Counted from the first letter of the stretch, positions 15,408 to 29,718 are shown. The stretch is 64,000 nt of DNA from JBQTIQ01 sp052387955 (GCA_052387955.1 JBQTIQ010000064.1:1-64000), one strand, 5' to 3'. The notes: generated from the sequence alone by a model not told the origin. Translations and numbers: made by a program.

Positions 15408-15566
15408 GGCCGGGCGGAGCTTGGTTTCGGTACCGCGAAAACTTCAAGTCGACCGGCCAACCGTCGAGCGCTGCGAGGCTTGGTTGGCCGGAACGGCCGG
15501 AACGGTTGGAAATTCCGGCCGAAGGCCGGCCCCGCGCTTCCCGCCGGCCGAAGGCCGACCGTGCCC

Positions 15567-15572
15567 TACCCT
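15567..15572 (+). promoter_or_regulatory. Leaderless-type -10 box (TACCCT)
   Basis: TACCCT lies 7 nt before ATG 15580, with no Shine-Dalgarno. It supports this start over the longer open frame. Confidence 0.5.
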
Positions 15573-15579
15573 CGCCACC

Positions 15580-17043
15580 ATGGGTGGCGCCCGAACCGAC
15601 GAGGTCGACCCCGGCCTGCCGATCAAGCTGGCCCCGTGCTCGAACGGTGAATTCGTCCCCGCCCCCTTGGGTGCGGTGGCCCGCGAGGCCCTTCGTCGGG
15701 CTCGGGCCGAGGCCGACGGCCGGGCCCGCCAGCTGGGCCTGTCACGTCGCCGGTTCCTGCTGTCGTCGATGGGCGCCGCCGCCGGGCTGATCAGCCTCGG
15801 GGCCTGCAGCCGGGACGAGGCCCGCTCGCGGGACGCGGAGCCGGGGGGCACGTTCTCGGTCCCGCCCGATGCTGCCCGCGACCCCGGTGCCGCCGCCTCG
15901 GCGATCGGCGGCACCGAGGCGATCTTCGACGTGCAGACCCACCTGCTCGACTACGACGCCGTGCCGGACGCCCCCGACTTCTGGAGCGGGTTCCCGTTCA
16001 AGGACTGCGGCGACGACGATCCCCGGCTGTGTTTCGGGATCGACCACTGGTACGAGGAGCTCTTCCTGCGCAGCGATACCGCCGCGGTGGTGCTCTCGGC
16101 CATCCCGGTGGTCGCCGACGCCGACCCGCTGTCGATCGAGGTGATGGAGCGCGCTCGGGCCGTCGCCGGGCGGCTCTGCGGCGACGGGCACGTGCTGGCC
16201 CAGGGCCATGCCGTACCCAACGTCGGGCGCCTGCCGGCCGCCCTCGACGCCATGACCGCGCTCCACACCGACCACTGTGTCGCGGCCTGGAAGGTCTACA
16301 CCCACGCCCCCGGGCCGCCGTGGTCGTTCACCGACGCCACCGGCGAGGCCTTCCTCAGCCGGGTCGAGGTGCTGGCCGCCGCCGGCGGGCCCCGGGTGGT
16401 GGCGGTGCACAAGGGCCTCAGCGGAGGCGACCCGGGGGCCTCACCAGCCGATATCGGCCCCGCCGCGGCGGCGCACCCCGAGGTGGCATTCACCGTCTAC
16501 CACTCGGGCTACGAGGCCGGGACCGTCGAGGAGGCCTTGTCCGAGGACGGCCGAGGTGTCGACCGACTGGTCCGGTCGGTGCGCGACGCCGGGCTCGGGC
16601 CCGGGTCGAACGTGTACGCCGAGCTGGGCACGACGTGGCGGGTGCTGATGGGCCGGCCCGACGAGGCCGCCCACGTGTTGGGCAAGCTGCTCCTGGCGGT
16701 CGGGCCCGACAACATCCTGTGGGGGACCGACTCGATCTGGTACGGCAGCCCCCAGGACCAGATCCAGGCCTTCCGGGCCTTCGCCATCGGTGAGGCCTTC
16801 CAGGAACGGTTCGGCTACCCGGCCCTGACTCCCGAGGTGAAGGCGAAGATCCTGGGCGCCAACGCCGCCCGCCTCTACGGCCTCGACCTCGCCTCGCTGT
16901 CCGGGGCCGCCTGCCAGGCCGACCCCGCCGCCCTCGAAGAGGCCCGCCGGGACACCGCCCTCGGCAACCGCACCTACGGCCCCGTCACCCCTCGGGCGAT
17001 CCGGTCCAGCTTCGCCCGCGAGCACCCGTGGACGGTTTCCTGA
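15580..17043 (+). CDS. Tat-exported amidohydrolase-2 family protein
   Basis: A 487-residue protein. An unusually long N-region (about 50 residues) precedes a twin-arginine signal (LSRRRFLLSSMGAAAG) and a lipobox-like SLGAC, so it may be a Tat-exported lipoprotein. The mature part is a TIM-barrel amidohydrolase (PF04909-like): IFDVQTHLLD at the start with a partly conserved metal motif, AWKVYTHAPG, VVAVHKGL, VAFTVYHSGYE, NVYAELGTTW and NILWGTDSIWYG (C-terminal Asp). Relatives decarboxylate or hydrolyse aromatic and cyclic acids. The substrate is unknown. The neighbouring DtxR and M18 genes are not obviously related. Confidence 0.85.
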   Translation: MGGARTDEVDPGLPIKLAPCSNGEFVPAPLGAVAREALRRARAEADGRARQLGLSRRRFLLSSMGAAAGLISLGACSRDEARSRDAEPGGTFSVPPDAARDPGAAASAIGGTEAIFDVQTHLLDYDAVPDAPDFWSGFPFKDCGDDDPRLCFGIDHWYEELFLRSDTAAVVLSAIPVVADADPLSIEVMERARAVAGRLCGDGHVLAQGHAVPNVGRLPAALDAMTALHTDHCVAAWKVYTHAPGPPWSFTDATGEAFLSRVEVLAAAGGPRVVAVHKGLSGGDPGASPADIGPAAAAHPEVAFTVYHSGYEAGTVEEALSEDGRGVDRLVRSVRDAGLGPGSNVYAELGTTWRVLMGRPDEAAHVLGKLLLAVGPDNILWGTDSIWYGSPQDQIQAFRAFAIGEAFQERFGYPALTPEVKAKILGANAARLYGLDLASLSGAACQADPAALEEARRDTALGNRTYGPVTPRAIRSSFAREHPWTVS

Positions 17044-17097
17044 CTCGACCGGGGTTCAGGATCGAGGGGCATCGGTTTCCTGTGCCCATCAGGCGCC

Positions 17098-18399
17098 CTA
17101 CGTGCTGGCCAGGTACGCGGCCAGGGCGGCGGCGTAGGCGCCGGGGTCGGCCGAGCCCATCAGCTCCCGGGCCGAGTGCATGGCCAGTTGCGGGGCCCCC
17201 ACGTCGACGGTGGGGATCCCGAGCCGGGCCGCGGTCATCGGGCCGATCGTCGAACCGCAGGGGAGGTCGTTGCGGTGCGAGTAGCGCTGGACGGGGATCC
17301 CAGCGTCGTCGCAGGCGTCGAGGAACGCCGCCGCCGAGCGGGCGTCGGTGGCGTAGCGCTGGTTGACGTTGGTCTTGAGCACGGGGCCGCCGTTCAGCGC
17401 GATGCCGTGGTTCGGGTCGTGCCGTTCGGCGTAGTTGGGGTGGGTGGCATGGGCCATGTCGGCGGAGACACAGGTCGACGCGGCCATGGCCCGGTGCAGG
17501 TCTTCGCCCTGGCCGCCAGCGGCGACGACGAGCCGTTCGAGGGTGCGGCCGAGGAGGGGGCCGCCGGCGCCGGTGGCGCTGGTGCTCCCGACCTCCTCGT
17601 GGTCGAACAGGCACACCACCGGCACCGGCCTGTCGCCGTCGCCGTGTCCCGGGGCCCCCACGAGGGCCCGGACCGCGGCCCAGCAGGAGCACAGGTTGTC
17701 GAGGCGGGGAGCGGCGATGAACTCGTCGTCGCGCCCGACGATGGCGCCGGGGGCGAGGTCGTGGACCATCGCGTCCCAGTAGCTGATGTCGTCGGCGGGT
17801 ACACCGGCCTCCTTGGCCAGGAACCGCACGAAACCGTCGGTCTCGGGCGGGCCGAGCGCCCACACGGGGTCGAGGTGGTGCTGGGGGTCGAGCTGCAGCC
17901 CCTTCGTCGTCACCTCACGATCGAGGTGGATGGCGAGCTGAGGGAGGTGGAGGACGGGCCGTTCGACCCGCACCAGGACGAGATCTCCGCCCCGGAGGCC
18001 GACCCGGCCCGACAGGCCGAGGTCCCGGCCCAGCCACGAGTTGGTCAACGCGCCGCCGTAGACCTCGACCGACAGCTGGCGGGCACCGGCGCGGCCCCCG
18101 TCGGGCCGGGGCCGGATGCGCAGGTTGGGGCTGTCGGTGTGGGCGCCCACGATGCGGAACGGTCGCCGTGCCGGACCGGGCCCGCCGGCGGACCAGGCGA
18201 CCAGGCCACCGTCGCGGGCCAGGAACCGGCGACCGGGGCCCGCCGGCCACGACTCGGTCTCGGTGACCGCCTCGAACCCGGCGTCAGCCAGTCGGCGGGC
18301 GGCCTCGGCCACGGCGTGGTAGGGCGACGGGGAGGCATCGATGAACGCCAAAAGGTCGCGGGCGGCTTCCAGGCCGGGAGCGGCGTCCGGGTCGGGCAC
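17098..18399 (-). CDS. apeB: M18-family aminopeptidase (aspartyl aminopeptidase-like)
   Basis: A 433-residue cytosolic di-zinc peptidase, the usual length of the family. Motifs in order: GAHTDSPNLRIRPRP (metal His and Asp), CLFDHEEVGSTSATGAGG (catalytic Glu pair), MAHATHPNYAERHDPNHG, and QLAMHSARELMG (C-terminal metal His). It releases N-terminal residues, typically Asp or Glu, from peptides. It is convergent with the amidohydrolase gene and divergent from gltB. The GTG at 18399 has a TACTCT box 7 nt upstream, indicating a leaderless mRNA. Confidence 0.92.
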   Translation of the reverse strand: MPDPDAAPGLEAARDLLAFIDASPSPYHAVAEAARRLADAGFEAVTETESWPAGPGRRFLARDGGLVAWSAGGPGPARRPFRIVGAHTDSPNLRIRPRPDGGRAGARQLSVEVYGGALTNSWLGRDLGLSGRVGLRGGDLVLVRVERPVLHLPQLAIHLDREVTTKGLQLDPQHHLDPVWALGPPETDGFVRFLAKEAGVPADDISYWDAMVHDLAPGAIVGRDDEFIAAPRLDNLCSCWAAVRALVGAPGHGDGDRPVPVVCLFDHEEVGSTSATGAGGPLLGRTLERLVVAAGGQGEDLHRAMAASTCVSADMAHATHPNYAERHDPNHGIALNGGPVLKTNVNQRYATDARSAAAFLDACDDAGIPVQRYSHRNDLPCGSTIGPMTAARLGIPTVDVGAPQLAMHSARELMGSADPGAYAAALAAYLAST

Positions 18400-18406
18400 G
18401 GTACCG

Positions 18407-18412
18407 AGAGTA
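18407..18412 (-). promoter_or_regulatory. Leaderless-type -10 box (TACTCT)
   Basis: On the minus strand TACTCT ends 7 nt before the GTG of the M18 peptidase gene. Confidence 0.5.
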
Positions 18413-18550
18413 CGGCGTCAGCTCCCCGCCGTGGCGCGACGTCCCCTACACTTTGCCGGCTGGTTAGGGCCAACGTCGTCCCTTCGCTCCATGCGGTAAC
18501 CGTCGTCCGGGACTCGTCCCGGAGGCGCACCCGATCATCGAAGAGAGACG

Positions 18551-23086
<4,536 letters not shown>

Positions 23087-23136
23087 TGCACCAGCCCGGC
23101 GCTCCCGCCTCCCGTCCCGACTCGCGAAAGCTGAAC

Positions 23137-24597
23137 ATGGGTGACATCCAAGGGTTCTTGAAGCACGACCGCGAGCTACCGCGGCGGCGGCCGGTGCCGG
23201 TGCGCCTGCTCGACTGGCACGAGGTCTACGAGCCCTTCCCCGACCCCGCCCTGCGGGCGCAGGCGAGCCGGTGCATGGACTGCGGTATCCCCTTCTGCAA
23301 CAACGGCTGCCCGCTCGGCAACCTCATTCCCGACTGGAACGACCTCGTGTTCCGGGACCAGTGGCACCAGGCCATCGACCGGCTGCACGCCACCAACAAC
23401 TTCCCCGAGTTCACCGGCCGCCTGTGCCCGGCGCCGTGCGAAGCGGCGTGCGTGCTCGGCATCAACCAGTCGCCGGTGACGATCAAGCAGGTGGAGGTCA
23501 GCATCATCGACCGGGCCTGGGAGGAAGGCTGGGTCCGGCCGGTCCCACCGTCGAGCCATACCGGGAAGCGGGTGGCGGTGGTGGGCTCGGGCCCGGCCGG
23601 GCTGGCCGCCGCCCAACAGCTAGCCCGGGCCGGCCACACGGTCGTCGTGTACGAGAGGGCCGACCGCATCGGTGGCCTGCTGCGCTACGGCATCCCCGAG
23701 TTCAAGATGGAAAAGCGCCATCTCGACCGTCGCCTCGACCAGATGCGGGCCGAAGGCGTCGAGTTCCGGCCCGGCGCCGACCTCGGGGCCGACGACGGCG
23801 TGGCCGTCAGCGAGCTCGACGGTTACGACGCGGTGGTGCTGGCCATCGGTGCCACCGCCTGGCGCGACCTCGACATCCCCGGCCGCCAGTTCGAAGGCGT
23901 GCACCAGGCCATGGAGTACCTGCCGTGGGCCAACCGTGCCCAGGAGGGCGACCTCGACCCCGAGGCAACGCCCATCACCGCCAAGGGCAAGCAGGTCGTG
24001 ATCATCGGCGGCGGCGACACCGGCGCCGACTGCCTCGGCACCGTGCACCGCCAGGGCGCAGCATCGGTGCACCAGCTCGAGATCATGCCCCGGCCCGCGG
24101 ACGAACGCCCCGACACCAACCCCTGGCCGACCTGGCCGATGATCTATCGCACTGCCTCGGCCCACGAAGAGGGCGGAGAACGGGTCTTCGCCGTCAACAC
24201 CCAGGAGTTCCTGGGCGACGACGAGGGACAGCTACGCGCCCTGGTCATGAACGAGGTCACCTTCGCCGAAGGCCGGTTCCAGCCGGTCGAGGGCACGGCC
24301 GTCGAGGTCCCCTGCGAGCTCGTGCTGCTGGCCATGGGCTTCACCGGGCCCCAACGCCACGGCCTCGTCGACGACCTCGGCCTCGAGCTCGACCCCAGGG
24401 GGAACGTGGCTCGCGACGCTGACTACCTCACCAGCCGTCCGGCGACCTTCGCCTGCGGTGACATGGGCCGGGGCCAGAGCCTCATCGTGTGGGCCATCGC
24501 CGAGGGCCGCGCCTGCGCCGCCGCCGTCGACCGCCTCCTCATGGGGACCACCCAGCTGCCCGAACCGATCAGCCCCTTCGCCCGGCCATTGGTCTGA
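23137..24597 (+). CDS. gltD: Glutamate synthase small subunit
   Basis: A 486-residue GOGAT beta chain. The N-terminal 4Fe-4S segment is CMDCGIPFCNNGCPLGN with a second cysteine group in RLCPAPCEAACV. The FAD-binding Rossmann motif is VVGSGPAGLAAAQQLARAG. The NADPH-binding motif is IIGGGDTGADCLG. The C-terminal FAD contact is in FACGDMGRGQSLIVWAIAEGR. It passes electrons from NADPH to the GltB FMN. Start ATG 23137 matches the family N-terminus (MGDIQGFLKHDRELP). No Shine-Dalgarno is obvious. Confidence 0.97.
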   Translation: MGDIQGFLKHDRELPRRRPVPVRLLDWHEVYEPFPDPALRAQASRCMDCGIPFCNNGCPLGNLIPDWNDLVFRDQWHQAIDRLHATNNFPEFTGRLCPAPCEAACVLGINQSPVTIKQVEVSIIDRAWEEGWVRPVPPSSHTGKRVAVVGSGPAGLAAAQQLARAGHTVVVYERADRIGGLLRYGIPEFKMEKRHLDRRLDQMRAEGVEFRPGADLGADDGVAVSELDGYDAVVLAIGATAWRDLDIPGRQFEGVHQAMEYLPWANRAQEGDLDPEATPITAKGKQVVIIGGGDTGADCLGTVHRQGAASVHQLEIMPRPADERPDTNPWPTWPMIYRTASAHEEGGERVFAVNTQEFLGDDEGQLRALVMNEVTFAEGRFQPVEGTAVEVPCELVLLAMGFTGPQRHGLVDDLGLELDPRGNVARDADYLTSRPATFACGDMGRGQSLIVWAIAEGRACAAAVDRLLMGTTQLPEPISPFARPLV

Positions 24598-24677
24598 GGC
24601 TCGCCGGCACGGCCGCCGTGCACCACAGGGCGCGCCGACGCAGCGGCGTCCCGGCCGGCGGCGGCCTCGGTTCATGG

Positions 24678-26015
24678 TCAGCGCCGGCCGCCCACCGCGG
24701 CTCGCCGGTCGGCGAGCGCCCCGTCGACCACCTGCGCCAACAGGACCAGGCACGCCAGCCGCAACACCACCGCCGAGGTCAGGGCGTGCCGGCCGAGCTC
24801 GATGGTCGAGGAGTGCCACGACAGGTATAGGCCGGCGACGGCCAGGCTGGCGGCCGCCACCGGGACCAGGTGGCGGGGCTCGACGCCGGCTCGTCGCCAC
24901 CGCCACGCCACCGCCGCCACTGCCCCCACGACCAGGGCGAGGGCGGTGCCGGTTCGGCCCGGGGCGAACAGCACGGCTTCGAGGGGTTCGGGGAGGAGCC
25001 GGCGGCTGGCGGCGTAGGCGTTGGCCGGGGCCAACAAGGGGTCGACATCGACCGGGGGGTCGGCGTAGGCGGGCCGCACCGACAACATGTCAGCCAGCGG
25101 TGCCGTCACCGTGTACCACGGGTGCGTCACCAGGTAGAAGGCGTAGGTGGCGGGGGCGTCGTGCGAGAGCCACCGGGCAAAGGCCGGGTCGGCCTCCAAC
25201 GGTTCGGGCGGCGTCGCCCTCCCCGGCTCCAGGAAGGGCGGGACCGGCATCCCATGGTCCTCGAACCAGTCGAGACGAGCCCGGTCGGGTGCCACCCGGG
25301 TGCCGACGACCAGGGCCAGGTTGTGGTCACGCGCTTCGGTGTTGCGGCCGTAGGCCACCTGGCCCCAGAGGGCGCTGGCCAGCAGGCCGGCGGCCAGCAC
25401 CAGCCACGGCCCGGTCCGGGCCCGGGCCGACACCAGCACCGCCGCACCCACCACCGCCCACAGCAGGTACAGGTGGTCCTGCCGGGTGAACAGCCAGAGC
25501 ACCGACAGGGCCACGACGGCGCCGGCCGCCACCGCCGACGGCCGCGCCACCATGCGGGCCCAGGCCGCCAGCAGGCCGGCGGAGAGGGACAGCGCCAGCG
25601 ATTCCGACAGGATGGCGGCGTCCCAGTTGGTGACCGAGGTGGTCAGGCCCAGGGCCAGCACGGTCCCGGCGGCGGCGGCCGCCACCCGCCGGTCCCCCAC
25701 GGTGCCGGCCACCGCCAGGGCGAGGCCCGTCCACGCCGCCGCCGCGACCAGGGCCTGCACCACCAGTCGGGCCTCGAGGGGCCCGAACGCCTCGTACAGG
25801 AGGGGTACCGTCCACGGCCGCTTCGCCCCGCCGGTGAAGTCGAGCAGCTCGTACTCGCCCGAGTCCACGTAGACGTAGGGGTGGATGCCGGCGATCGCCG
25901 CCAGTCGCAGGGCCGCGACCATCGCGAAGAGGGCGCCGGCGACAACCGCCGCCCGCCGCCAGACGTCGCGGGCTACGACACGCCCGGTCCCCGTACCGTC
26001 GGCCCGTCCCGCCAC
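24678..26015 (-). CDS. Polytopic membrane protein, GT-C-like
   Basis: A 445-residue protein with about ten hydrophobic segments along its whole length. After the first segment a periplasmic loop contains YVDSGEYELLDFTGG, an acidic motif positioned like the catalytic Asp/Glu loop of GT-C glycosyltransferases. A larger loop lies at about 215-270. No domain can be named with confidence. Its nearest analogue in the window is the other GT-C-like protein at 5.9-7.3 kb. It converges on gltD and stands next to lon on the same strand. Confidence 0.75.
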   Translation of the reverse strand: MAGRADGTGTGRVVARDVWRRAAVVAGALFAMVAALRLAAIAGIHPYVYVDSGEYELLDFTGGAKRPWTVPLLYEAFGPLEARLVVQALVAAAAWTGLALAVAGTVGDRRVAAAAAGTVLALGLTTSVTNWDAAILSESLALSLSAGLLAAWARMVARPSAVAAGAVVALSVLWLFTRQDHLYLLWAVVGAAVLVSARARTGPWLVLAAGLLASALWGQVAYGRNTEARDHNLALVVGTRVAPDRARLDWFEDHGMPVPPFLEPGRATPPEPLEADPAFARWLSHDAPATYAFYLVTHPWYTVTAPLADMLSVRPAYADPPVDVDPLLAPANAYAASRRLLPEPLEAVLFAPGRTGTALALVVGAVAAVAWRWRRAGVEPRHLVPVAAASLAVAGLYLSWHSSTIELGRHALTSAVVLRLACLVLLAQVVDGALADRRAAVGGRR

Positions 26016-26071
26016 GACGCGATCATCGCATCGACCCGCCTACCCACCGCCGAAACCGGGGAACGGCTACC

Positions 26072-28432
26072 TCAGACCAAGGCCAGTTCCAGCACCTTGG
26101 CAACGTCATCGACGGGATGGAAGGTCATGGCCTGGCGCACCGCGTCGGGCACGTCGTCGAGGTCGGCTTCGTTGAGCAGCGGCAGGATCACATCGGTGAT
26201 CCCTGCCCGATGGGCCGCCAGGACCTTTTGCTTGAGGCCGCCGATGGGCAGGACCCGGCCATGGAGGGTGATCTCCCCGGTCATGCCCACGGTCGACTTC
26301 ACCGGCCGAGCGGTCAGCAGGCTGACCAGGGCCGTGGTCATGGTGATACCGGCCGACGGGCCGTCCTTGGGGACGGCGCCGGCGGGGAAGTGCACGTGGA
26401 AGCTGCGCCCGGCCAACGCCGCCGGCTCGATGCCCAGGTCGCCGGCCCGTGAGCGCACGTAGGAGAGGGCGATCTGGGCCGACTCCTTCATGACGTCGCC
26501 AAGCTGGCCGGTCACGGTGAGCGTCGGGGTGCCGTCGGCCCCGGGCCCGTCCATGGCGGTGGCCTCGACGAAGAGCACGTCGCCGCCGTGACCGGTGACG
26601 GCCAGCCCGGTTGCGACACCGGCGACCGACGTCCGCTCGGCGACCTCGGCATGGAACTTCGGCCGGCCGAGATAGCCGCGCACGTCGTCGCGGTCGACGA
26701 CGATGGGCGTGGGCCCACCGCTGGCGATCCTGGTGGCCGACTTGCGTAGCACCTTGCCCAGCTCACGCTCGAGGCCGCGCACGCCCGCCTCACGGGTGTA
26801 CGACGCCACCACCTCGTGCAGGGCGCCGTCGGTGACCACCACATCGCCTTCGAGCAGGGCGTTGCCGGCGAACTGGCGGCTGAGCAGGTGGTCGCGGGCG
26901 ATGGCGACCTTCTCGTCCTCGGTGTAGCCATCGAGGCGGATGATCTCCATCCGGTCGAGCAGCGGTCCGGGGATGGTCTCCACCACGTTGGCGGTGGCGA
27001 TGAACAGCACGTCGGACAAGTCGAGGTCGACTTCGAGGTAGTGGTCGCGGAACGTGTGGTTCTGGGCCGGGTCGAGCACCTCGAGGAGCGCCGAGGACGG
27101 CTCGCCGCGCCAGTCGGCACCGACCTTGTCGACCTCGTCGAGCAGGACCACCGGGTTCATCGAACCGGCTTCGGTCAACGCCCGGACGATCCGTCCGGCC
27201 TGGGCGCCGACATAGGTACGACGGTGGCCCCGGATCTCGGCCTCGTCCCGGATCCCGCCCAGGGACACCCGCACGAAGGTGCGCCCGAGGGCACGGGCGA
27301 TCGACTCGCCCAGGGAGGTCTTGCCCACCCCGGGCGGGCCCACCAGCGACACGATGGCACCGGGCTTGCGACGACCCCCGCTCCCTTGGTCGTCGATACC
27401 CCGCTCGGCCCGGAGCTTGCGCACGGCGAGGAACTCGACGATCCGCTCCTTGACCTCGTCGAGGCCGGTGTGGTCGGCGTCGAGCACGGCCCGCGCCGCG
27501 TCGATGTCGAGCTCGTCGGCGCTACGTCCGGCCCACGGCACGGCGAAGACCGTGTCGAGCCAGGTCCGGATCCAGCCGTGCTCCATGTTCTGCGTCGGCG
27601 TGCGCTCCAGACGCCCGATCTCACGCTCGATGGCCTTGGCCACCGACGCCACCAGCACGCCGTCGGCGTCGAGCGCGGCCAGCCGCTCGCGGTAGCCGGC
27701 GACGAGGTCTTCCTCGTCTCCTTCGTCGCCCAGCTCCTTGCGGATCGCCTGGAGCTGCTGGCGGAGGAGGAACTCACGCTGGTTCTTCTCGAGGCCTTCG
27801 GAGACGTCCTTGCGGATGGTCTCGGCCAGTTCCAGCTCGGCCATCGCCTCTTTGACCCAGCCCAGGACCTTCTCGAGGCGTTCTTCGACGTCGATGGTCT
27901 CGAGCAGCTCGACCTTTCGCGCCAGGCTCAGGTCGGGCCACCAGCCGGCGAGGTCGGCGAGGGCTCCGGGGTCCTCGGTGCCGCGCAGGACCTCGGTCAG
28001 CCGCCGGCCTCCGATCCGGTCGAACAGGGCGCGCACGGCAGCCCGCAGTTCGGCCGCCCGTTCAACGGCTCGGGAGGTCGGTGGAGTGTCGGCAACGGGG
28101 TCGGCATGGGCCCACAGCGCGGCGGTCTGGCCGAGGATGCCCTGGCCCATCCGGGCCCGTGCCGTAGCCCGGACCACGAGCGCACGGGCCCCTCCGGGCA
28201 GGGTGCCCTGGTTCTCGATCTGGGCGATCGTACCGACGCGGGCGAGACGGCCCTTCTCGTCGCGGGGGACGAGCAGCAGGCGCCCGTCGGCGCCTTCGGC
28301 CGCCTCGGCGGCCAGACGAGCCTCGTCGGTCTCGAGGGCAAGGGTGACCACCATCTGCGGGAGCACGACGCCGGTGCTGAGGGGCAGTACCGGCAGGGTC
28401 AAGACCTCGAGACGATCAGCAGCGTCGGCCAT
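26072..28432 (-). CDS. lon: ATP-dependent protease Lon
   Basis: A 786-residue LonA-type protease with three parts. The N-terminal substrate-binding domain starts at LPVLPLSTGVVLPQMVV. A coiled middle follows, then the AAA+ module with Walker A GPPGVGKTSLG and Walker B VVLLDEVDK. The C-terminal peptidase has the Ser-Lys dyad: S693 in PKDGPSAGIT and K736 in IGGLKQKVLAA (43 residues apart, as in other Lon proteins). It degrades misfolded and regulatory proteins. Start ATG has GAGGAG 5 nt upstream. A TTGTCG/TATGAG pair with a 17-bp spacer is a possible promoter. I do not see an HspR/HAIR-type inverted repeat upstream. Confidence 0.96.
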   Translation of the reverse strand: MADAADRLEVLTLPVLPLSTGVVLPQMVVTLALETDEARLAAEAAEGADGRLLLVPRDEKGRLARVGTIAQIENQGTLPGGARALVVRATARARMGQGILGQTAALWAHADPVADTPPTSRAVERAAELRAAVRALFDRIGGRRLTEVLRGTEDPGALADLAGWWPDLSLARKVELLETIDVEERLEKVLGWVKEAMAELELAETIRKDVSEGLEKNQREFLLRQQLQAIRKELGDEGDEEDLVAGYRERLAALDADGVLVASVAKAIEREIGRLERTPTQNMEHGWIRTWLDTVFAVPWAGRSADELDIDAARAVLDADHTGLDEVKERIVEFLAVRKLRAERGIDDQGSGGRRKPGAIVSLVGPPGVGKTSLGESIARALGRTFVRVSLGGIRDEAEIRGHRRTYVGAQAGRIVRALTEAGSMNPVVLLDEVDKVGADWRGEPSSALLEVLDPAQNHTFRDHYLEVDLDLSDVLFIATANVVETIPGPLLDRMEIIRLDGYTEDEKVAIARDHLLSRQFAGNALLEGDVVVTDGALHEVVASYTREAGVRGLERELGKVLRKSATRIASGGPTPIVVDRDDVRGYLGRPKFHAEVAERTSVAGVATGLAVTGHGGDVLFVEATAMDGPGADGTPTLTVTGQLGDVMKESAQIALSYVRSRAGDLGIEPAALAGRSFHVHFPAGAVPKDGPSAGITMTTALVSLLTARPVKSTVGMTGEITLHGRVLPIGGLKQKVLAAHRAGITDVILPLLNEADLDDVPDAVRQAMTFHPVDDVAKVLELALV

Positions 28433-28547
28433 GATGGCTCCTCATAGCGAAGTAACTAGCAAACGACAAGTCACCGAACACTAGGCCGGCGCACGGCATT
28501 CCCCACCGAGGTACTTGCTTGGGCCGCTGACCGGCCGGCCCAGCCGC

Positions 28548-28633
28548 CTGACAGGTGCGCCCGTCTGCCGATGCGAGCGCCGGAGCGAAGGCGCGGTCGG
28601 GCGCGGCCTGCGGGGCCGGGGAACGCAGCCGGC
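28548..28633 (-). repeat. Dispersed element family 1, copy in opposite orientation
   Basis: Reverse-complement copy with the GCTGCGTTCCCCGGCC start and the GCTCGCAT end. The second hairpin is shortened by about 6 bp (GCGCCTTCGCTCC). Outside the core it shares the cagacgggcgcac segment with the tandem copies at 29.4-29.6 kb. It lies between lon and the nucleotidase gene. Confidence 0.75.
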
Positions 28634-28661
28634 GTCTGCCTCTCCGGCGGGCCGGCCGGTG

Positions 28662-29354
28662 TTAGGGCGCGAGGCGAGCCCGGAGACGGCCCGAGGCCGG
28701 GCCCAGCCCCGGCAGCTGGACCTGGAGCGGCACGCCGGCCGCGGCAGCCAGGCCGGCGACGTGGTCCTCGACCTCGCGCCAGGTTTCCGCTCGGGGCCCC
28801 GCCAGGCCGGCGTTGTAGGGAGCATCGAACACGATCACGTTGCTCCCCGCCGCCCTGAGGGATTCCACGATGGTCGGGCTGTCGTCGACGTAGCAATCGG
28901 CGCCGACCTGCGGTTTGTCACCGAGGAAGCACAGGTCGCGGTACGGGATGTCATGACGGTCGAGCCAGGCGACGGTGTCGGAGACGGCGACCGCGTGGCC
29001 CCAGTTGACGCACAGCCGGTGCGTGATAATTCGGATCCAGACCCCGGCGTCGGACAGCCGCCAGAGGGCATCGGCGCATCCCGGCATCACCGGCATCTCG
29101 AGGAACATCCGGTGCTCGAGGACGGCGACCCGGTGGAGCCGGTCGAACCCGCCGACCTCGGCGAGACCCCATTCGTCGAAGTTCCAGGACCGGTCTGGTT
29201 CCAGCTGCGACGGGTCGATCCCCCGTTCGCGCCCGACCACCCGGCCGAAGGCGGTGGTGTAGTCGCCGCACACGCCGTCGAGGTCGACGCCGAGCACGAA
29301 GGCCGACGACGCCGACGGCTGGGCCGCTGACCCCCCGCCGCCGTCACCGGTCAC
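28662..29354 (-). CDS. HAD-superfamily 5'(3')-deoxyribonucleotidase-like protein
   Basis: A 230-residue protein of the NT5C type. The nucleophile motif is GVDLDGVCGDY (DxDGV). Motif 2 is IRIITHRL. The C-terminal motif is CYVDDSPTIVESLRAAG, with the acidic pair of motif 4. Relatives dephosphorylate deoxynucleotides or unknown phosphomonoesters. Upstream lie two tandem family-1 repeats shared with the divergent mannose synthase gene. The start is GTG 29354; the first 15 residues are Gly/Ser-rich. Confidence 0.82.
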   Translation of the reverse strand: MTGDGGGGSAAQPSASSAFVLGVDLDGVCGDYTTAFGRVVGRERGIDPSQLEPDRSWNFDEWGLAEVGGFDRLHRVAVLEHRMFLEMPVMPGCADALWRLSDAGVWIRIITHRLCVNWGHAVAVSDTVAWLDRHDIPYRDLCFLGDKPQVGADCYVDDSPTIVESLRAAGSNVIVFDAPYNAGLAGPRAETWREVEDHVAGLAAAAGVPLQVQLPGLGPASGRLRARLAP

Positions 29355-29409
29355 GGTCGCTGCCGTTCGAGCCGTGCGCCCAAGGGCCCGACGCTACCGG
29401 TCGGGCAAT

Positions 29410-29597
29410 GCTGGCTGCGTTCCCCGGCCACGCAGGCCGCGCCCGGCCGCGCCTGCGCTGGCGCTCCGCCGCTCGCACCGCCAGACAGGTACACCCGCCA
29501 GGCGCTGGCTGCGTTCCCCGGCCACGCAGGCCGCGCCCGGCCGCGCCTGCGCTGGCGCTCCGCCGCTCGCACCGCCAGACGGGTGCACTGGCCAGGC
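29410..29597 (+). repeat. Dispersed element family 1, two tandem 94-bp units
   Basis: Two direct units begin at 29410 and 29504 (period 94). In each, a 68-bp core (29410-29477 and 29504-29571), identical between the two, holds the CGGCC/GGCCG hairpin with an ACGCA loop and the GCGCC/GGCGC hairpin with a 6-nt loop. A 26-bp tail differs by a few bases. They fill the gap between the divergent nucleotidase and ppm1 genes. Confidence 0.9.
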
Positions 29598-29718
29598 TCC
29601 ACCTGGCGTTCACTCGCCGGACATGACTGGTAGTGGGTACCCGTCGGCGCCTAACTTCGGGCCCGGCCGCGTCACGCTGTCGTGGCATGGCCACCGTGGC
29701 GCCGCCCCAAAGACCCTG

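Noticed and set aside
15408..15470. Canonical DtxR/IdeR box upstream of the DtxR-family gene
   Set aside because: Only an imperfect TTTCG/CGAAA symmetry is present. The usual TTAGGTTAGSCTAACCTAA pattern is not there.
26816..28447. Plus-strand open frame of 543 codons opposite lon
   Set aside because: Antisense shadow of a certain gene, without motif or start signal.
28433..28500. HspR/HAIR-type operator upstream of lon
   Set aside because: I looked for CTTGAGT-N7-ACTCAAG-type symmetry and did not find it.
29351..29602. Arg/Ala-rich open frames in the 29.4-29.6 and 31.4-31.6 kb repeats
   Set aside because: They are translations of the non-coding family-1 element; the same peptide appears wherever the element occurs.
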